The notes below the pieces were generated by a model. That model worked only from the letters and a program-made list of their open reading frames with translations. It was not told where the DNA came from and did no database searches. A stretch of 64,000 nt of DNA from Bursaphelenchus xylophilus (Eukaryota; Nematoda; Chromadorea; Rhabditida; Aphelenchoididae), in the NCBI GenBank assembly GCA_904066235.2, contig CAJFCV020000006.1, positions 7,502,001 to 7,566,000 on the forward strand. The letters are read 5' to 3'. Positions 61,708-64,000 of the stretch are shown here, piece by piece; position 1 is the stretch's first letter; each line of letters opens with the position of its first letter. The translations under genes were made by a program, and so were the position numbers.

Positions 61708-62047
61708 ATGGCCGGTATCACAGCGCAGAATGTTCCATTGCTAAATGAATCTGATTCTGACAGTGATGTGGAGACAGGTAGACTTCCAACTTATGCGCAG
61801 GCCGAAACCGGTGCTGGGCTTAAGTTCTTGATGGGAAATAATAGCCAACCTCGGGATGGAAAAGAAGCGGTTGCCTTAACTGATGTAAACATTCGAATGG
61901 GTAAGGTTCTTGTTCATTTATCGTACTTTGTTGTTTAGGATTTTTAAGGAAGGTTCTGGGCATCTTGAGTTTCCAATTTGTGGTCACTGTCGTCCTATGC
62001 GGCGCTGTTTATCTGACTCCAACTGTTCGAGGATTTGTGCAACATCA
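61708..62047 (+). CDS. TMBIM4: TMBIM4/Lifeguard protein, 5' part only
   Basis: Two exons, 61708-61900 and 61939-62047, encode about 100 residues that match the start of Bax-inhibitor-1/TMBIM4 proteins: a polar head with LPTYAQAE, then IRMGFLRKVLGILSFQFVVT and the first helix, ending VRGFVQH. TMBIM4 is a Golgi/ER seven-helix protein that modulates calcium and cell death. The second exon ends at CA followed by GTAAGT, but no further exon with the remaining helices is found before 64000. Either a long intron spans the calmodulin-like gene on the other strand, or the gene is truncated. Confidence 0.72.
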
Positions 62048-62163
62048 GTAAGTCATTCTTATTTTACTTAAATCGGCTAATGGGGTGAAAATAGAAACAC
62101 TGTTTATGTGATACACTCAAGATGAGTAAAGAGAAGTTAGTTAGGCATATGGCGTAGGTAATA

Positions 62164-63619
62164 TTACTTGTCTTCATCGAATATCTTTCGTTGGTCCGTT
62201 AATAGGTAGTCTTCTACTATGGCAGCGAATTGATCAGTACTTAAGTGTCCGTTTGCCGAGACGTCTAGCTCGTGAAACACATATTCAGCTAGTTCATCCG
62301 AGAATCCTCCGATTTCTTTGGCAATGTACTAAAGATAACATCACTATAGTCATATGGAACTGACACTGCTCTATAAGTGTTTTAAGTACGTACCATGAAT
62401 TCATTAGCTGTTATCACTCCGTTTCCATCCTGATCGAATACATTAAAGCATTGTTTGATCAACTCTTCGTTCGTTGATTTAACTAAACTCTGACTTTTCT
62501 TCATACAGTGGCAGAATTCTGCAAAGTCGATTTCTCCGTTCCCATCTTCATCAACTTCGCGTATTAAGGCATCGATCTCTTGGTCGTCGGCTTGTAATCC
62601 AATGCTGATAATAGCTTCTTTTAGTTCCTCGTTCCCAATAGCGCCGGAACCATCGGTATCGAACATGCAGAAGAGTTGGCGGTAGTCCTCGATCTCATTT
62701 TTGGTATAGTTTTCGTTGAGAAATTCAAGATTTGGAGTGGTGGCTCGACTGTTTTCGTCTGAATTGCTGGTTCCGGGTAAGGCGGCGACTTTTACTCTTC
62801 TCATCATACGAACTGGCAGACGTGGGCGATCTGAAAGAGAAAATATTGACTAAGTTTTGTGTCTAATTTGAAGGCCGTTAAAGTTAACGAAAATGAGAAA
62901 TAAGACGACAACTCTACCTATCTTCGATGTGGGAGAACGGACCATTAGTCAAGGAAATATATGAGAGATAGTTCACTGGTATAAGAAAGTCTGGGATATT
63001 ATTTGAAGTGAGTGTGGTGCGAGGGTGTGCACGGGAAGGGAGGAGCAAATAAAATCAAACTCGTATGATGAAATTCATAAACATTGGGCCCAGAAGTCTA
63101 AAATCGCTTAGCCCAGCCAGTATTTTTTCTAGATTAAAGTGGAGATTAAGACCTTTAACAAACTTAATCCCCTCAGGCTTGTTTCTGGAAGGTGCTGGAG
63201 CACGGATTTTTGGGATTCAGCACTCAAATATTGCATTTCTGATCACAACAGAATTTTTTAAAAGGTAAATTATTCATAATTATACGGAATCAATTTCGCA
63301 GGGGTATACAGACTTTTTTTATGTATAAAGGCGTTGTTGGCCGAGATTTGGTCATATTATTCGGGAAGTTGGTGGTTAATGTGCAATTGTTTGCCTTACC
63401 TGCCCGGAAGATTCCATCCCTTTCCGAACATGTCCCCATGGAGTTTTGATTTCTTCTGCCGAAACTGAATGTCGGCGTGTATTTCCCACTGCTGTCACTT
63501 GATTTCCGTGAAGGTATAAATGGAAGATGCAAATGTTGCGAAGGATCGATTAGACGATGGGGACTACTGCTTCTACTCGGATTCTGGGAACTCCGTCCAC
63601 TCGCTGTCAAAGAGTCCAT
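62164..63619 (-). CDS. calmodulin-like EF-hand protein with N-terminal extension
   Basis: Three exons fit in phase: 63400-63619, 62394-62830 and 62164-62328, giving 273 residues. The first 120 residues are Ser/Pro-rich and polar with no domain seen. Four EF hands follow. The first three loops are intact (DTDGSGAIGNEE, DEDGNGEIDFAE, DQDGNGVITANE). The fourth (DVSANGHLSTDQ) lacks the canonical spacing of acidic residues, ends in Gln instead of Glu, and probably binds calcium weakly. The start at 63619 lies five bases after a CCTTTCAG acceptor. A second candidate first exon, 62918-62945 (MVRSPTSKI), joins the common exon in the same phase and would give a shorter isoform. Confidence 0.88.
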
Positions 63620-64000
63620 TTTATCTGAAAGGTTTTTAAACTCAGAGTTGTCATGTGAGAGTGCGGCTAAGGCGGCACATGACAATCTCTCTTGATTGAC
63701 ACGAATTCCCGAGGACACGCGAAGAAAAAATGTAGATGTTTACCTATGAATATAAAATACAACCATTAGGCGAAATTTGATCCCCGATTATAATAATAAA
63801 ATAACCTCGGGGGAAAGGAGCCGTTCCTAAACAAAGGAAGGGCTTTTGAACACGGGAAGGTTTAAGTAAACAAATAGGAGAAGACCTCCGAGAATCATCA
63901 AATTATCCATAAAATTGGATTGTTTTTTGAGACACCCTTCCAATAAATACGGAAACAGCTTTAACAAGAACCTTTGCATAAATTCGTTCTTAAGGAACCA
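63620..64000. other. window end, no gene assigned
   Basis: The minus-strand frame of the calmodulin-like first exon stays open to about 63718 without an ATG. Nothing else was recognised. Confidence 0.4.

Overview
This window reads as nuclear DNA of a nematode. The genes are split by many very short introns, often 30-45 bases, with GT donors and mostly T-rich TTTAG or TTTCAG acceptors. Intergenic distances are small and both strands are used. The protein set is eukaryotic and animal-like, and several proteins look most like nematode members of their families. No bacterial, organellar or viral gene was found. Species cannot be named from the sequence alone. Exon maps were built by hand from open frames, splice signals and phase matching, plus recalled family patterns; no search was run.

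Layout. Bases 1-5676 hold no convincing gene; the first half carries repeated GCCATAAA words. From 5677 come TSEN34 (tRNA splicing endonuclease) and LSM2, 123 bases apart, a likely operon. Then a Cys-rich, Thr-rich secreted-type protein (9414-10773) converges on an internally duplicated multipass membrane protein (10837-11826, minus). Glycogenin with a His/Gln-rich linker follows (12195-14440, minus). A hAT-type miniature element with a perfect 8-base target duplication sits at 15751-16108. Next, on minus, are an S10 serine carboxypeptidase (17070-19689), a peptide-type GPCR (19821-21577), a DNL zinc-finger protein (22989-23420) and syndapin (23671-26016).

On plus are VPS45 (27614-29591) and RPN2/PSMD1 (30768-38096). 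A complete aminergic GPCR (33073-34805, minus) lies inside RPN2 intron 6. Angiomotin-like (38539-40823, minus), a TRMT10C-like gene with a frame break (41169-42429), PRPP synthetase (43085-44168) and a vasopressin/oxytocin-type receptor (44688-46177, minus) follow.

Repeats dominate 49-54 kb. A 3.55-kb palindromic Tc1/mariner-type element (49291-52838) has an IR/DR-like end structure and a second palindrome inserted in one arm. An older foldback element lies at 53068-53950. The last 9 kb hold a four-pass membrane protein, a NADAR-domain protein, the DP subunit of E2F, the 5' end of a TMBIM4/Lifeguard gene and a calmodulin-like gene with two candidate first exons.

The genes do not form one pathway. 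They are a housekeeping mix (tRNA and mRNA processing, proteasome, nucleotide and glycogen metabolism, membrane traffic) interleaved with three rhodopsin-family receptors. The most unusual signals are the giant palindrome, the nested receptor, recurrent AAG splice acceptors, start codons sitting alone before an intron, and the broken TRMT10C-like frame.
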